Of a DNA stretch of 56,528 nucleotides, positions 41,478 to 49,789 are shown one piece after another (position 1 is the stretch's first letter; each line of letters opens with the position of its first letter). The stretch covers positions 1 through 56,528 of the forward strand of contig SIBR01000022.1 in the NCBI GenBank assembly GCA_009695065.1, written 5' to 3'. A program made the translations under genes and the position numbers. Under the pieces are notes generated by a model, which saw only the letters and a program-made list of their open reading frames with translations, searched no databases and was not told where the DNA came from. The DNA is from Opitutus sp. GTDB lineage: Bacteria; Verrucomicrobiota; Verrucomicrobiae; Opitutales; Opitutaceae.

Positions 41478-43280
41478 CTACGGGCTAGGATTAACCACGA
41501 TCTGCGAGGTCACATCGACGCCGTTCTACTCAAGCCGGGCGCGGTTGCTCTGGGCTAGGTAGAGGTTTCCGTGCGAGTCGCTTCCCGCCGTGAATTCAGC
41601 TGGCTTATTCCATTAACCTGAACGGCGCGGCCATTGCTCTGGAGCAGGCTGCCGCCCGTGATTCGCACATCGGTGCCCGAGCCGAGCACGAGGACAGGCG
41701 TCGCATCGTCAAAAGCGTAAATGTCACCGGCAAAAACTGGTCCAGTGAATTGCACGTTAGGCGCCTAGATGCCGGTATAACCGCTGACGCCATAAAAGAG
41801 CGCATTTGCGGCCCGAAGTCCTCCAAATTTCCCGTCCGTGCTCGTTATGGCGATGAAAGCGAGGCCGGCACGGCCGAAATAGGTTACATCGCTGCGGAAA
41901 AGTGACTGGTTGGCGGCATTCGCACGACCAACGCTGAAAACAGACAGCAGACAGGTTCGTGGTCGCGCTGGCGCCGCTCAGGACGATCCCTGCGTGGCCT
42001 TTCATGTAGGTGGTGGCCTGATTGTAGTTAATGGGCAGCGCCGGCCCGGAGGGCACGGCGAGCACAAGAGAAAGTGTACCGGGGCCCGAGAATTCCACCT
42101 GCACGATGTCGTCTAAGAGGCTAATGAAGGAAATACGGAGGATCTGGCCCAGAGCGGAATCGGCGGTCACGCTCGCGGCAGCACCACCGAGCAAAATTTG
42201 ATCGTAGGTGAACCCTGTCCCGGCGTGGAAGATATTTGGAAACTCGGTGCCCGGTCCAACGAGCTTCGCCGTACTTTTCAGGCCGACAATCGCTGGAGGT
42301 CCGACGCTTGTCGCAGTCCCACTTGTCACCAAAACGGAAAATAGGCCCGTGTAGGCGGGCTGCATACCGCTAATGTTTATCAACGTACTCGTGAGGCCCG
42401 GTACATTAACCCCATTTTGCTGCCACTGATAACTCAGTTGGCCGTTCCCGGAGGCCATGGTAGATAACGTCACATTCGCACCAGCATTGACCATCTGCGA
42501 AAGTGGCAATGCCGTGATGCTTGGCGCAGTCGCATCCGGGTTTACGGTTAGCGTTACCGTGGAACTCACAATGGAGCCAACGGCATTGGTGACCACGACC
42601 GTATAGTTGCCAGCGTCTGCCCTCTGTAGGTTGCCAAGGGAGAGGCCCCCACTGGTCGCCCCAACCATAGCGTACCCATTTTTGTACCATTGAAAGCTAT
42701 ATGGTGCACTGCCGCCACCCGCGATCCCGAATCTGACGGTACTGCCCACCGGAGCGACCTGATTATCTGGCTGGGTTGTAATAGAAGGCGGCAAGAGGAG
42801 CGTCGGCAAAGCCGGAGCAGCACCTAGTGAAACCAGATAAGCGATCAGTGCATCAGGGTCTACTCGCGGCGAAATGAAGCTATTTTTTGTAAGGTATGCC
42901 AGCACCACACCTGTAGAAGAAAACAATATCGGGGGCCGATTCGTAAACGTATTATAGGCGCTGTAAGTCAAAAAACTGCTGCCGAAGTTGGAGAAAATAT
43001 TACGAATACTGGTCGCTTAAAATGGACTCCCGTAATTGCCGAAATTGTTGATTATCGAATCCGACTCAAAAGGGTTTGCTGAGGCCTTGCCAAGGTATGT
43101 ACCACCGGGATCTTGGGCAAAGATCAGGGCGTTCAGAAACTGGTTGATCTGGCAATCAGCCCTCGGGGCCAGGAGTCCCAAGACCACGAATAAGAGAATC
43201 GTGGGTTTTGTGAATGAGGCGGCGCTAGCCCACCGACGATCAGACCAGAGAACGGAGCCAAGAGGTAACGAAGTTCGCAT
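41478..43280 (-). pseudogene. Secreted Ig-like repeat protein, decayed by several lesions
   Basis: The reading starts at ATG 43280 with a signal peptide (KPTILLFVVLGLLAPRADC), runs to an in-frame TAA at 43019-43017, and continues in the same frame through IFSNFGSSFLTYSAYNTF. Two Ig-like domains follow (PYSFQWYKNGYAMVGATSGG and LSYQWQQNGVNVPGLTSTLI). Near 41925 a base is gained, after which the frame reads SVFSVGRANAANQSLFRSDV to YGVSGYTGI, then TAG, then NVQFTGPVFAGDIYAFDDA in the same frame. Another shift near 41590 leads to GSDSHGNLYLAQSNRARLE, TAG at 41528-41526, and NGVDVTSQIVVNPSP ending at 41478. Three stops and two shifts show a true pseudogene of about 600 codons. Codon use is less GC-rich than its neighbours, suggesting acquisition. 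Confidence 0.7.
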
Positions 43281-43525
43281 CGGTGAAGCAGTGGAGCAGG
43301 GACGGCAATCGCGGTTCGGTCGGAGCGATGCGGAGGGCGACTCTGTCTATGCGCACAACCGAGCAAATAGCTACGCCATTCGGGGCTGGGGCCGTTGCCG
43401 CCGGCCTAGCCTCCAGTCAGGCGCTCGCTCTTAATCAGGCCAGCGCCCGCGCCGCTAGGAAATCAGCACGGCACGGCCAAGCTTGGCGGAACCTAGCCTT
43501 GGCTGGCATGACGGATTAGGATGTC

Positions 43526-45451
43526 ATGCGCCACATCGCCTTTTCCACTATGAGTCTCGAAATCACCGCCCGCACGTGGCTGCGCGTCTTTTGCCTCGTC
43601 CCACTGCTCGAGCTGGCGCCGGCCTTCGCCGCCGACACGCCCGCGGCCGCGAACCGCGCCGCGCCCGGCGACAACGAGGCGATCGCCTCCACCACCCCGC
43701 TGGCGATCGAGTCCGAGGACACGGGCGCGCACGGGGAACTCGTCGTCGCCCCGGAAATTCTCAGCCCCGACCAGCGCACGGACCTGATCTACACCATCAC
43801 GAAGGAACCGCTCTACGGCCGCGTGGGACTGGCAGGGGGCGGCGACGAAACGGACTTTTTCAAAAACAAGACGGCCCGCCTCGGCTACTTCGCCTACCGG
43901 CCGAGCGACGGCTACGCCGGGGAGGACTCCTTCGGCTACACCGTGCGCAATGAAACGTCCGGTCTGGTGTACAAAAATACCGTGGTGATCACGGTGAAGC
44001 CCCCTCCCCCGGTCGTGCTGGACAAGTTCGAGGTCGGCGCCGTTCGCGAGCGCACCATGACCGCCCGCGACGTCGTGCTCCGGACGCGCCCGAACACGCC
44101 GGTCGCGCAAAAGGTCCCCAGCCACGAGGATTTCATGGCGCCGGCCGACCGCATCGGCATCGCCACCCCGAAGGTCGCCTACCTGCTGGACGACAAGGCG
44201 AAACCGCAGAACGGCACGGCCCGGCTCGACCGCACCACCGGCCAGCTCACCTACGCGCCCAACCCCGGCTTCATCGGCGAGGACCGCTTCAAGTATTACA
44301 CCATCGACGAAAGCAACGCGCACCTCGGCGTGGAAAATGTCATTTCCGTCAACGTCGAGCCCATCCGCACCGTGAGACATGTGACCGTCGACCGCTCCCG
44401 CAGCCGCGAAGTCGACCTCGTGTTCGTCATCAACAATTCGCCCTCGATGGCCGCACATCAGAGCCGCATCGCCGCCAACCTGAGCCGCTTCCGGCAGCTC
44501 TTCCACACGCGCGACCTCGATTACCGCATCGGGGTGCTGACCACCGATTTCGTGAACGCGGATCCCAGCCGCCGGCCCGAAGACCAGCCCTACTTCAAGG
44601 CGGTACGCTCCGTGCAGCTCGACGCCGCGGGCAACCCCGTCCTCGACACCCGCGGCCGGCCGAAGCCGGAGACCAAGCGCGTCGCGAGCAACGGCAACCT
44701 CGTGACGCTCCCGGTGCTGGCCCAGCCTTGGGTCACACCGCGAACGCCCGACAGCGTTTTCGCCGAGCTCGTGAAAGTCGGCACGAATGGCGACAGCAAC
44801 CGTACGGCGTTTACCGCCGTGTATAACTTCGTCGCGGGGTCCTACAACAAGCAGCACGCGTTCCTGCGCCCCGACGCCACCACGATCGTGGTCTTCTTCA
44901 TGGACGAAGAGGAGACGCGCATGGCCGTATGGAAGGAGCAAAGGAACGGGCCGCCCAAGGCCGAGTGGATCGAGAACGGCAAACTCCCCGACCTCCTGAA
45001 CCAGCACAACGCGCGCAATCCCCAAAAGCGCCAGACGCTCGACGGCTACATCAACACCTGGGTGCTGCGCCCCTTCATCATCGCCAAGGGCAACAAGCGC
45101 GGAAAAGTCGAGATGCACGCGGTCGTGGCGCCAAACAATGCCTCGCACCGGCGCGCGGCCGAGCTCACCGGCGGCACCGTGCTGAACATCGAGAGCGATT
45201 TCTCGGGCCCGCTGGCCGCGCTCGGCGACCGCATTGCCGACACCGTCGCCGTCGCGCTCGAGCCGGTCGAGGGCACCGCGACGTTCTACAAAAAGAGCCT
45301 GCGCGTCCTGGTCGGGGGCCAGGAGGTGCCGCCCGACCCGCAGAACGGCTGGGTCTACGACGAGCTCACGCACAGCATCCGCTTCCAGGGCGCCGCCAAG
45401 AAAAAGGCGTTCCTTGCCAAGATTGACATCACCTACGAGGAGCACCGGTGA
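43526..45451 (+). CDS. Secreted protein with Ig-like/cadherin-type repeats and a VWA-like domain
   Basis: The 641-residue protein has a signal peptide (ARTWLRVFCLVPLLELAPAFA; an internal ATG at 43550 would be its natural start). Two beta-sandwich repeats of the Big/cadherin-like kind follow, each ending in the hallmark 'Y.P..GY.G.DSF.YTV': ARLGYFAYRPSDGYAGEDSF and LTYAPNPGFIGEDRFKYYTI. From about 290 a von Willebrand A-type domain begins with VDLVFVINNSPSMAAHQSRI; the metal-site DxSxS motif is changed to NNSPS, so ion binding may differ. An acidic cluster FMDEEETRMA is conserved-looking. It probably acts on the cell surface or in the periplasm; substrate unknown. Confidence 0.7.
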   Translation: MRHIAFSTMSLEITARTWLRVFCLVPLLELAPAFAADTPAAANRAAPGDNEAIASTTPLAIESEDTGAHGELVVAPEILSPDQRTDLIYTITKEPLYGRVGLAGGGDETDFFKNKTARLGYFAYRPSDGYAGEDSFGYTVRNETSGLVYKNTVVITVKPPPPVVLDKFEVGAVRERTMTARDVVLRTRPNTPVAQKVPSHEDFMAPADRIGIATPKVAYLLDDKAKPQNGTARLDRTTGQLTYAPNPGFIGEDRFKYYTIDESNAHLGVENVISVNVEPIRTVRHVTVDRSRSREVDLVFVINNSPSMAAHQSRIAANLSRFRQLFHTRDLDYRIGVLTTDFVNADPSRRPEDQPYFKAVRSVQLDAAGNPVLDTRGRPKPETKRVASNGNLVTLPVLAQPWVTPRTPDSVFAELVKVGTNGDSNRTAFTAVYNFVAGSYNKQHAFLRPDATTIVVFFMDEEETRMAVWKEQRNGPPKAEWIENGKLPDLLNQHNARNPQKRQTLDGYINTWVLRPFIIAKGNKRGKVEMHAVVAPNNASHRRAAELTGGTVLNIESDFSGPLAALGDRIADTVAVALEPVEGTATFYKKSLRVLVGGQEVPPDPQNGWVYDELTHSIRFQGAAKKKAFLAKIDITYEEHR

Positions 45452-45628
45452 GGGAGCACGGAGGTGGGAGCCGGTCCGAAAAGCGCGTTGCCGCGAGCTG
45501 CGAACGGCTCCTCCCCTGCCCGGTCGAAAATCAAGCCATGGCCCATCCCGCTCGCAGTACGTTCGGAGCAGGCGAGTCCGGACGTTAAGAAGTAGGAGCC
45601 CGCCCCGGCTCAGGCGGTTGCCATCGGC

Positions 45629-46891
45629 TCAGCGGGCGCGGGCAATGCGGTACAAGTGGGAATCGGTCCGGTAAATCACCGCGTTGCCGGCCACGGCGGG
45701 TGAAGCGGTGATTCTTTCCCCCAGATCGTTCGTCGCGAGCAACTCGAACTTTCTTCCAGCCCGAATCACGAACGTCTTGCCCAGAATATTGCTCGCAAAG
45801 ATGTGACCGTCGCTGGCGATCGGGGTGGAGTTGCAGTCCCCGCCCAGGGGTTCGCGGTAGAGTTCCTCGCCGGTCTGGCCGTCGAGGCAAACCAGCACGC
45901 CGTTATCCTTCAGTCCGTAGAGCAAGCCCCGGTAATACAGCAGGGAGGGTTCCACGGGGCCCGGCGAACGATTGACCCAGACGGTCTCCGGTGGCTCGCC
46001 GTTTGGCTTCAACTTGATGGCGTGAATCGCGGTTTGGCGCCACAACTGCAAAAAGACCATGCCATCGCCGTGGACCGCACTGGAGATGATCTCGCCGTTA
46101 AAGGGTCCCGCGCCTTCGCCGTACTGCCACAGTTCGCGCCGCGTCACGGCATCGTAGGCGGTGAGGCGGTTCTTGCCCGAAACGAGGATGTCCTCCTGGT
46201 TGTGGTGCTTGATCCGGAGCGGCGTGGAATGGCAGGTGCCGATCGGACGGTCCTTTTGCCAGACAAACTCGCCGGACTGCTTGTCGAGTCCGAGCAGATA
46301 ACACGGCCCCGTGTGATGGTCCCAGGCGAAGACCACGCTGTCATCCAGCACCACCGGACTCACCGCATAACCCCAGGCCATTTTCGGATCGCCGAATTTC
46401 GCCATGTAGCGATTCACCCAGACGAGGCGCCCGTCATGAGTGTAACGGGCAATATCCGCATTGCCGAACGCGACGTAGAGGGCGTCGTCGGTCACGGCGG
46501 GAGTATTGGTTGCCAGGTTGGACTTCACGTGGGTGCGCTGATTCACCCCCATGCCAAAGTCATGGCGCCACAACTCGCGGCCATCCTTGAGATCGAAGCA
46601 GAGCGTGAGGAGTTTTTTGGCCCCGGCTTCCTCCATCTGGGAGGTGACAAAGACCCGGTTGCCATACACGACCGGCGAACTGGTACCCCATCCGGGCAAT
46701 TGGACCGACCAGAGGACATTCTTCGTCTGCGACCATTCGATCGGGAGATTCTGGCCATCCGCGATACTGTCAGCCCGGGGGCCTCTCCAGGCCGGCCAGT
46801 TGTCGGCCCGCACGGGGCTGGCGGTAAACCCGGCCGACAACAGCAAACTCAGTGCCACGACAAAAACGAGCGGGTGACGAGGGTAACTCAT
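45629..46891 (-). CDS. Secreted PQQ-like beta-propeller protein
   Basis: The 420-residue protein has a signal peptide (MSYPRHPLVFVVALSLLLSA, cleavage near VRA-DN) and begins its mature part with NWPAWRGPRADSIADGQNLP, the usual opening of planctomycete and verrucomicrobial 'outer membrane protein assembly factor BamB'-type propellers. About seven blades with repeated WxxxL/GxxVW-type strands are seen (LLTLCFDLKDGRELWRHDFG, CYLLGLDKQSGEFVWQKD, LTAYDAVTRRELWQYG, LVCLDGQTGEELYREP). No catalytic residues of PQQ dehydrogenases are evident, so a structural or binding role is more likely. The ATG at 46891 was chosen from the signal peptide. It converges with the VWA gene. Confidence 0.8.
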   Translation of the reverse strand: MSYPRHPLVFVVALSLLLSAGFTASPVRADNWPAWRGPRADSIADGQNLPIEWSQTKNVLWSVQLPGWGTSSPVVYGNRVFVTSQMEEAGAKKLLTLCFDLKDGRELWRHDFGMGVNQRTHVKSNLATNTPAVTDDALYVAFGNADIARYTHDGRLVWVNRYMAKFGDPKMAWGYAVSPVVLDDSVVFAWDHHTGPCYLLGLDKQSGEFVWQKDRPIGTCHSTPLRIKHHNQEDILVSGKNRLTAYDAVTRRELWQYGEGAGPFNGEIISSAVHGDGMVFLQLWRQTAIHAIKLKPNGEPPETVWVNRSPGPVEPSLLYYRGLLYGLKDNGVLVCLDGQTGEELYREPLGGDCNSTPIASDGHIFASNILGKTFVIRAGRKFELLATNDLGERITASPAVAGNAVIYRTDSHLYRIARAR

Positions 46892-47219
46892 GAGGATAGT
46901 GGAGGGATCTCTGACACGCACCCGAGACCCGGCAATCCTGATTTTCCCAACCTGCCGTAGACGGTCTCCGCAACGGGGTCCCCATAAGGCGCCATTTCTT
47001 TGCCTCCACCCCATGGCCGTCAAATCAGGGCCAGCCTAGGCTGGCCCATCATCGCCTCGCTCCACTCCGGCCGAGCCGGCGGGAGCACAGGTTAATCAGT
47101 GGCCGATAGCCCGCAAATCCAGCGCCGTTCCGAGAGCACGCGGCGCTTGTCGTCGGACGGAAAGTCGGACACCAAGCGCGCAGCCGACCCCACCCCACGA
47201 TGCGTGCCCTCAGCGCTTC
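46892..47219. other. 328-base stretch without a gene
   Basis: The sequence upstream of the propeller gene holds a perfect 20-bp palindrome at 47028-47047 and otherwise nothing I can name; the promoter of the propeller gene is expected here but no hexamer pair stands out. Confidence 0.4.
47028..47047. repeat. Perfect 20-bp palindrome
   Basis: GGGCCAGCC and its complement are separated by TA, forming a perfect inverted repeat. It could be a hairpin in RNA or a protein-binding site; it is about 137 bases upstream of the propeller gene start. Confidence 0.55.
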
Positions 47220-47590
47220 CCATGTGCGAAGACCTACGCGGACCTGCTCCGCTGCGTGAAACAAACGTTGTTCGCCGGTCAGCGCGAAATCGATGAGGCT
47301 TGGGTCCGCACGTTCACGAGACCGGCCGCCTGATCGTCAGCCACATCCTGCTCCACCAGCGCGCCGACTACGGCACCCAGGTGTATCGCGGGCTCGCGCG
47401 CGACACGGGCTCGTCCGAGCGCAAACTCTACGAGTGCGCCCAGTTTTTCCGCTCGTTCCCCATTCTGCGACTAGTCGCAGAATTGGGCTGGAACCGCTGC
47501 CGGCTGCTGTGCCAGGTCTCCGACGCGGAGGCACGGCTCGAACTCGCGGCCGCCGCGAAGAAACACGACTGGCCCAGCCGCTTTGGCCGG
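47220..47590 (+). pseudogene. DUF1016 (YhcG-type) N-terminal domain remnant with a frameshift
   Basis: The first frame reads AKTYADLLRCVKQTLFAGQR then EIDEAWVRT; a one-base change near 47310 leads to HETGRLIVSHILLHQRADYG, then SSERKLYECAQFF, WNRCRLLCQVSDAEAR and KKHDWPS. Together these match the N-terminal helical domain of DUF1016/PDDEXK nuclease-type proteins (YhcG), which are usually 330-380 residues. The C-terminal nuclease half is absent; after about 47590 the sequence switches to a noncoding stretch and then an unrelated small gene. It is a relic. Confidence 0.6.
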
Positions 47591-47650
47591 TCTTTTTTCC
47601 CGCCAGCTATTTTTCCCGTGCCTTTGTGTCTCCGCGGTTCAATTCCAACC

Positions 47651-47914
47651 ATGGAATACACCTTCCTGCGCATGCATTCCCGTTCCCTCACTCCCCGTGT
47701 TCGCGCCGCGCTGCGCCGGTTGGCGGCTGGCCCCCAGGACATGCGCGACGAGGCGCTGCTGCGGGAGATCAACGACGAGATGAGAAAACTCCCCGTAGAG
47801 GACGTTGCCTACATCCGCGACCGCGTGCGGTTTTCCTGTCCGCCGTGCCCGATGGTGCAGTCGGTGGTCCTGATGCTGAACGGGCTGATCGAGCTGAAGA
47901 ATCTGAAGCTGTAA
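47651..47914 (+). CDS. Small unknown protein with a CPPC motif
   Basis: The 87-residue product begins MEYTFLRMHSRSLTPRVRAA and includes ALLREINDEMRKLPVEDVAY, then CPPCPMVQSVVLMLNGLIEL near the C-terminus. The CPPC pair resembles a thiol or metal-binding site, but the fold is unknown to me and no family is assigned. It shares the reading frame of the upstream DUF1016 remnant without a stop between them, yet the intervening residues look noncoding, so the ATG at 47651 is the likely start. It may be an intact small gene. Confidence 0.5.
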   Translation: MEYTFLRMHSRSLTPRVRAALRRLAAGPQDMRDEALLREINDEMRKLPVEDVAYIRDRVRFSCPPCPMVQSVVLMLNGLIELKNLKL

Positions 47915-48236
47915 GCCGATGTGTGAGCAGCGGTGGGCCACGACCGGCATGCCCCTCAGGCCATTGCGCGAGCCGCAATAATCCAAGGGGAAGGCGGTTG
48001 GGCGCGATTTTTTCGTTTTACCCGCCGGGTGAACCACCGCGTCAGACAGTTTCGGATCCACGTCATTCATTAGCGTCGATTAGCGAAGATTAGCGGTTCC
48101 TCCTTCCGCGTTTTTTAGGTTGAGACAAGCTACCATGGAATATCCGGGATATACCGCGTAATTCGCGGGCAGATCTTCCACCCGGGTCCGCCAGCGGTGT
48201 TGCCTCGCGCCCAGTGCTCCGCAAACTGACCCGCTA
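47915..48236. other. 322-base stretch with one repeat arm, no gene
   Basis: Apart from the CGCTAATC-family arm at 48068-48100 no recognisable feature is seen. It should contain the promoter of the tandem OsmC gene. Confidence 0.4.
48068..48100 (-). repeat. CGCTAATC-family repeat, solitary arm
   Basis: Three GATTAGCG-type units ending GATTAGCGGTTCC, almost identical to the right arm of the cassette at 14918-14951. No partner arm in inverted orientation was found nearby. Confidence 0.65.
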
Positions 48237-49487
48237 ATGATCACGTGGTCCCACCCCGGAAACACGATCCGCCGCGTGGCCGCCGGCGCCCTGTCGTCCG
48301 TTGGATTGTGGCTGGCGCCCGCCCCCCGCGCCCGTGCCCAGCCCACGCACACGGCGCAGGACTGGTCGCAGGCTCCCGCCAATTTCGCGCCGCAGGATTC
48401 GCTCCGGGACTACCTCGGGCGCCTGAAATCGGCGCTGCTCGCCGTGCAAGACCGGCCCGAGCAGCAACAGGCGCTCAAGCTGACGGCCCACGTCGTCGCG
48501 GAAGGTCGCACCGGAGTACGGCGTTTGCGCATCCGGAATTTCCAGTTTCTCAGCGACGGTGCGCCCGCCACCGCCGAATCCAATCTGGGCCCGGGTTCGT
48601 GGCCGACCGTGACCGGCGTGCTCGGCAGCGCCGTCGCCCAGGACTTCCTGATGCAGGCCGCGCTCAAGGGTGTTCCCCTCGACGAGTTGGAGGTGGTGTT
48701 CACCAGCCAGCCCGGCGCCGCCCCGCGGTCGGGCGGCGGAGCACGGGTCGTTTATCCCCGCGATCTCGTGTATACGGCCTACCTTGTTTCGCCGGCCTCC
48801 GACGCCGAGCTGGAGGAATTGCGCCAGACGGTGGAGCGCGTTTCCCCGGTGCTGAATCTCGTGAGCCAGGCGCAGGCGATCGAGCACGGGACCTTGGTCT
48901 ACAAGTCCACCCCGGCGAAGCGCGCGGGGAAAACCCTCGAGGGGCTGCGCGAATTCCTGGCGGAGAAACAGGCCGCGGCGGCGGGCGCGAAACCGCCGGC
49001 AGTCCCGCGCCTGGCCGTGGCCGGCGCCCCGCGCAACCCCGGCGAGCCGTCGTTGCGCGCGCACGTCAAGGTGGAGGCCGGCACCGGCATCCGGCACGTG
49101 CGCACCGACGCCAGCAACTTCCAGATCATCCACGACAGTCCGCGTTATCTGGCGGGACACAACCTGGGCCCAATCGCGGAAGAACACCTCCTCGGCGTGA
49201 TGATCACCTGCCTGACCCACATCTATGAAATGCAGGCGGCCAGCCGAAACGTGGTGCTGGATTCGCTGGAGCTGGAGGTCGAGGGCACCCTGGTGCCGCG
49301 CCTCGGGAGCACGGCCACGCCGCCGCGCCTCAAGGACATTCGCTACCACGTGTACATCGGCTCGCCGGAATCGAAGGAAAAGATCCAGCAGCTGCAGCAG
49401 GCGGTGGAAGCAACCTGCCCGATCTACCACATGCTGAAAGACGCCCAGCCCATCAACGGCAGCATCGTGCGCGGACCCTATCGCTAA
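48237..49487 (+). CDS. Tandem OsmC-domain protein, first domain lacking both cysteines
   Basis: The 416-residue exported protein (NTIRRVAAGALSSVGLWLAP signal region, Tat-like twin arginine) contains two OsmC/Ohr-like domains in series. The second domain has the two redox cysteines in place: LLGVMITCLTHIYEM and VEATCPIYHML. In the first domain the equivalent positions are alanine (VTGVLGSAVAQDFLM) and serine (VERVSPVLNLV). OsmC proteins reduce organic hydroperoxides with these cysteines, so only the second half should be catalytic, and the first probably keeps the dimer-like fold, since OsmC acts as an intertwined dimer. Location outside the cytoplasm is unusual for the family and rests on the signal sequence. 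Confidence 0.8.
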   Translation: MITWSHPGNTIRRVAAGALSSVGLWLAPAPRARAQPTHTAQDWSQAPANFAPQDSLRDYLGRLKSALLAVQDRPEQQQALKLTAHVVAEGRTGVRRLRIRNFQFLSDGAPATAESNLGPGSWPTVTGVLGSAVAQDFLMQAALKGVPLDELEVVFTSQPGAAPRSGGGARVVYPRDLVYTAYLVSPASDAELEELRQTVERVSPVLNLVSQAQAIEHGTLVYKSTPAKRAGKTLEGLREFLAEKQAAAAGAKPPAVPRLAVAGAPRNPGEPSLRAHVKVEAGTGIRHVRTDASNFQIIHDSPRYLAGHNLGPIAEEHLLGVMITCLTHIYEMQAASRNVVLDSLELEVEGTLVPRLGSTATPPRLKDIRYHVYIGSPESKEKIQQLQQAVEATCPIYHMLKDAQPINGSIVRGPYR

Positions 49488-49542
49488 GGGGGCTTTGCCC
49501 CGGCCCGACGAGACGAGCTCGATCTCTCCAAACCCCAACGGA

Positions 49543-49613
49543 CTAACTGCTCATCCCTGATCGCCTTCGGCGCTGCCAGAGGCACGAAATCTTCGCTCAC
49601 CGGCGCTAATGAA
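49543..49613 (+). repeat. Dispersed repeat, long form of the CGCTAATC family
   Basis: Block order as at 17999-18054: CTGCTCATCCCTGATCGCC, CTTCGGCGCTGCC, GAGGCACGAAAT, then CTTCGCTCACCGGCGCTAAT. Confidence 0.6.
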
Positions 49614-49648
49614 ATTCTCCTGAGATTGCCCTCGCGGCCGACGTCCCC

Positions 49649-49699
49649 GCTTCGCCGACTTGTCCTCCGTAGCCTTGGCGAAGGAGGATCAGGCGAAGC
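49649..49699. repeat. Hairpin inside the repeat cassette
   Basis: GCTTCGCC (49649-49656) pairs with GGCGAAGC (49692-49699), and within it TCCTCC (49663-49668) pairs with GGAGGA (49683-49688). Confidence 0.5.
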
Positions 49700-49729
49700 C
49701 CGCCGACAAACCCTGCCGCCGCGTCCGGT

Positions 49730-49750
49730 CATTAGCGGAGATGAGCGGTT
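49730..49750 (-). repeat. CGCTAATC-family short arm, inverted relative to 49543-49613
   Basis: CATTAGCGGAGATGAGCGG reads on the minus strand as CCGCTCATC-TCCGCTAATG, matching the outer parts of the arm at 49543-49613 in inverted orientation. Confidence 0.5.
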
Positions 49751-49789
49751 CAAGACTTCCCCTTCCCTCCCCATCGAAAATCTACCCCT

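Larger units (their letters stand above)
49488..49789. other. 302-base repeat-rich stretch, no gene
   Basis: It holds a long-form CGCTAATC-family repeat (49543-49613), a hairpin (49649-49699) and a short inverted arm (49730-49750), giving a cassette-like arrangement between the OsmC gene and the BNR-repeat gene. Confidence 0.5.

Noticed and set aside
41124..41558. Plus-strand open frame upstream of mraZ
   Set aside because: It has no family resemblance, and the minus strand carries the HipA-like and Ig-protein relics there.
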